Source: an uncultured Bacilli bacterium (GTDB taxonomy: Bacteria; Bacillota_I; Bacilli_A; RF39; UBA660). From it: DNA of 42,077 bases. Under the pieces are notes generated by a model. The model was given only the letters and a program-made list of their open reading frames with translations. It made no database searches and was not told the origin of the DNA. The position numbers and the translations under genes were made by a program. The DNA lies in the NCBI GenBank assembly GCA_934086395.1, contig CAKOIE010000011.1, positions 1-42,077 of the forward strand. The letters run 5' to 3'. The first letter of the stretch is position 1. Each line of letters opens with the position of its first letter. Below are positions 40,388 to 42,077 of this stretch, piece by piece.

Positions 40388-41104
40388 TTAATCTTCTTTT
40401 ACATTAGTGTAGATAGCTGTTACATCATCTATTTCCTCTAACATATTGTAAAGACGATCATATAGTTCTTTATCTTCGCCAGTTAAAGTTATTTCTTCTT
40501 TAGCAAAGTTTCCAATTTCATCGTAAATGTATTCAACATTTGGTTCTATTTTTTCAATGACGTCTTTAACATGATGAAAATCAGTCGGATTACATGATAT
40601 TGTAATTTTGCCATTTTCGTTATTGAAATCTACTAATTCGATTCCTTCATTTAATAATGCTTCAAAAATTTCTTCTTCTTTATCACTATTAAATACAACT
40701 ACGCCTAGATAATCATAATTATATGATACTGAATTGGTTACACCTAATGATTTATGAACTTTGTTAAATGCTGTTCTAACGAAACTTACTGTACGATTTA
40801 CGTTATCTGTTAATGTTTTAACTATAAATGTACTATTTCCAGGACCAAATCCTTCATAAATAACTTCTTGATAATCTTCTCCACCGGCTCCTTTAGCCTT
40901 ATCGATTGCTCTATTGATGATATCACTAGGTACTTGTTCTTTTTTAGCCTTTTCACAAACTCTTTTTAAATTAATATTTGTTTCAATTTCAGGATTTCCT
41001 TTGGCAGCTAAATAAATTTCTTTTGCGTAGTTACTATATAATTTAGCTTTCATTGCTCCTGTTTTTTGAATACTTGCTTTTCTTACTTCATATGCTCTTC
41101 CCAT
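40388..41104 (-). CDS. YebC/TACO1-family protein
   Basis: A 238-residue protein, standard length. MGRAYEVRKASIQKTGAMKAKLY, NLKRVCEKAKKEQVPSDII and DKAKGAGGEDYQEVIYEGFGPG are diagnostic, in parts. Members are annotated as transcription regulators and, for the TACO1/YebC branch, as factors that help ribosomes through poly-proline stretches. This form resembles the Bacillus YeeI branch. AAGGAAAT precedes the ATG. The synthase gene follows after 3 nt. Confidence 0.92.
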   Translation of the reverse strand: MGRAYEVRKASIQKTGAMKAKLYSNYAKEIYLAAKGNPEIETNINLKRVCEKAKKEQVPSDIINRAIDKAKGAGGEDYQEVIYEGFGPGNSTFIVKTLTDNVNRTVSFVRTAFNKVHKSLGVTNSVSYNYDYLGVVVFNSDKEEEIFEALLNEGIELVDFNNENGKITISCNPTDFHHVKDVIEKIEPNVEYIYDEIGNFAKEEITLTGEDKELYDRLYNMLEEIDDVTAIYTNVKED

Positions 41105-41125
41105 ATATATTTCCTTCTTTCTTTA

Positions 41126-41857
41126 TTATATTATTAGGCCAATAATCATTACGATTAGGCCAATTATTATTCCAATAATACTTGATTTATTAAAATTTTC
41201 TTTTAATTCGGTGAATAATTCAAATATTAGAAGATATAAAATCATTCCTAAAGATAAACTTAACATGAAACCTAGTACTAGGTCTGTCATGTATTTTTCA
41301 AAGATTAAAATTATTAAACCTCCAATAAAAGTAGAAAATGTTAATAAAGTTAGGTATATCCACTTTTTATTTGTTTTTTCTTTATTTAATAGGGTTGTTA
41401 TTTCAATACCAAAAGGGATATTGTGCATTCCAACACCAAATAGACATAATAGGCCTGATTTTAAATCACTAGAAGATATGGCATAAATACTTATTCCTTC
41501 AACGATGTTGTGTAAAATAAGTGCTAATGAGGTTATTATGCCGATATGATTCAAATGTTTTTCATGATGTTCTAAATTTTCATAATGACTGTGATTTGGT
41601 ATTAATTTCTCTAATAGTAAAATACTTAAAAATCCGGCTAATATGCCAATAAATAATAAGTATATTTTTTCAGTTCCTAACATTTCTAAACATTCAGGAA
41701 GAATATCAAATATTGCCAAATATATTAGTACTATAAATGCGGATGCTATGCTGATGTTGACTAATGATTTATTATTTTTATTTTTTAATGATATTAGAAC
41801 ACCTATAAAAAAGAATAAACCAGCTATTAAATTTAATAATAATTTTATTTTTATCAC
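41126..41857 (-). CDS. second ZIP family metal transporter
   Basis: A ~240-residue ZIP permease. HNIVEGISIYAI (helix 4) and MHNIPFGIEITTLL (helix 5) carry metal motifs, with HYENLEHHEKHLNH as a His-rich loop between helices 3 and 4 that may gather zinc. It is different from the ZIP at 38933. The open frame starts at GTG 41857, but that GTG is part of the ribosome site AAAGAGGTGAT; the codon at the start position is ATA (41846-41848). This is the same situation as in the superoxide reductase gene. Confidence 0.88.
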   Translation of the reverse strand: MIKIKLLLNLIAGLFFFIGVLISLKNKNNKSLVNISIASAFIVLIYLAIFDILPECLEMLGTEKIYLLFIGILAGFLSILLLEKLIPNHSHYENLEHHEKHLNHIGIITSLALILHNIVEGISIYAISSSDLKSGLLCLFGVGMHNIPFGIEITTLLNKEKTNKKWIYLTLLTFSTFIGGLIILIFEKYMTDLVLGFMLSLSLGMILYLLIFELFTELKENFNKSSIIGIIIGLIVMIIGLII

Positions 41858-41888
41858 CTCTTTGTACGTAACTATTATACAAGAATAA

Positions 41889-41922
41889 TTGGAAAATAAA
41901 AACCCTTTATTTGTTTGGGTTT
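41889..41922 (-). terminator. terminator of the small membrane ORF
   Basis: A 6-bp stem, AAACCC with GGGTTT, 11-nt loop, followed by TTATTTT on the minus strand, only 3 bases past the stop codon of the tiny ORF. Confidence 0.7.
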
Positions 41923-41925
41923 AAA

Positions 41926-42030
41926 TTATTTTGATAGTAAAATAATATACAGTACTGAAATTAAAACTGGTAAAATTATAGCAAGTGATACTAGTATATA
42001 AAATTTAATATCTTTTTCTTTTTTCTTCAT
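41926..42030 (-). CDS. 34-residue single-helix membrane protein
   Basis: A tiny ORF: MKKKEKDIKFYILVSLAI, then a hydrophobic helix of ~22 residues ending in LLSK. It has its own promoter (42045-42073) and a terminator directly after the stop. The ribosome site is weak (GGA 3 nt before the ATG). The sum of promoter, ORF and terminator supports a real small protein. Function is unknown; it is not the same as the toxin candidates at 9.1-9.9 kb and has no antisense promoter. Confidence 0.5.
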   Translation of the reverse strand: MKKKEKDIKFYILVSLAIILPVLISVLYIILLSK

Positions 42031-42044
42031 ATTCCATCTATTAC

Positions 42045-42073
42045 ATATTACTATATATGTGTTATTTTTTCAA
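42045..42073 (-). promoter_or_regulatory. promoter of the tiny membrane ORF
   Basis: TTGAAA, 17 bp, TAATAT on the minus strand, 15 bp before the ATG. Confidence 0.65.
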
Positions 42074-42077
42074 GTTA

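Overview
This is a strongly AT-rich window from a spore-forming, low-G+C Bacillota genome. Spore genes point to this: a sigF-like sigma factor with spoVAC-AD-AE and a Spo0A box, cotJC with a cotJA-cotJB fusion, a CotD-like coat protein, a SpoVB/YtgP-type flippase and a cse60-like gene. Short gaps, GGAGG/GGTGAT ribosome sites, TTGACA-N17-TATAAT promoters and intrinsic terminators fit Bacilli. The species cannot be named; an uncultured gut-type Bacilli lineage is my guess.

Layout. 1-8.9 kb: rpoZ, a CotD-like coat protein, a cell-wall-type surface protein, a lipid operon (acyltransferase, acyl-CoA/ACP ligase, acyltransferase), mscL with a superoxide reductase, tRNA-Arg(CCU), a C39-like protease and two membrane proteins. 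8.9-10.0 kb: three tandem ~361-bp units, each with a 31-codon hydrophobic ORF and a convergent antisense RNA at its 3' end. I read these as an undescribed type I toxin-antitoxin family. 10.2-14.1 kb: a frameshifted gene, a small protein with double-glycine-leader motifs at both ends, an MdoB/LtaS-like phosphoglycerol transferase, and the cotJ operon. 14.2-21.3 kb: a UPF0316 protein, a P-type Ca2+ ATPase, a surface protein with a GC-rich, adenine-poor 3' segment and a G7 tract in its promoter, a DUF4143 ATPase and a phosphoesterase. 21.6-32.4 kb: CYTH protein with CBS pyrophosphatase, VanY-like peptidase, membrane-bound Xre regulator, uvrB, an InlB-repeat protein, a prepilin, trmB, the flippase, cse60-like gene and tdk. 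32.5-42.1 kb: a DUF5684-like protein, sigF-spoVA, a HAD protein, rnj, two ZIP transporters, a RluA-type synthase, yebC and a tiny membrane ORF.

How they work together. The sigF-spoVA, cotJ, CotD-like and cse60-like genes form a dispersed sporulation set. The acyltransferase/ligase operon probably builds phospholipid from free fatty acids. The pyrophosphatase and CYTH protein may form a polyphosphate/pyrophosphate module. The most interesting regions are the triplicated toxin-antitoxin array and the surface-protein gene at 17.4-19.0 kb, which combines a candidate hypervariable lectin-like tip with a candidate phase-variable promoter. Both are inferences from sequence; all coordinates, frames and pairings were worked out by eye.
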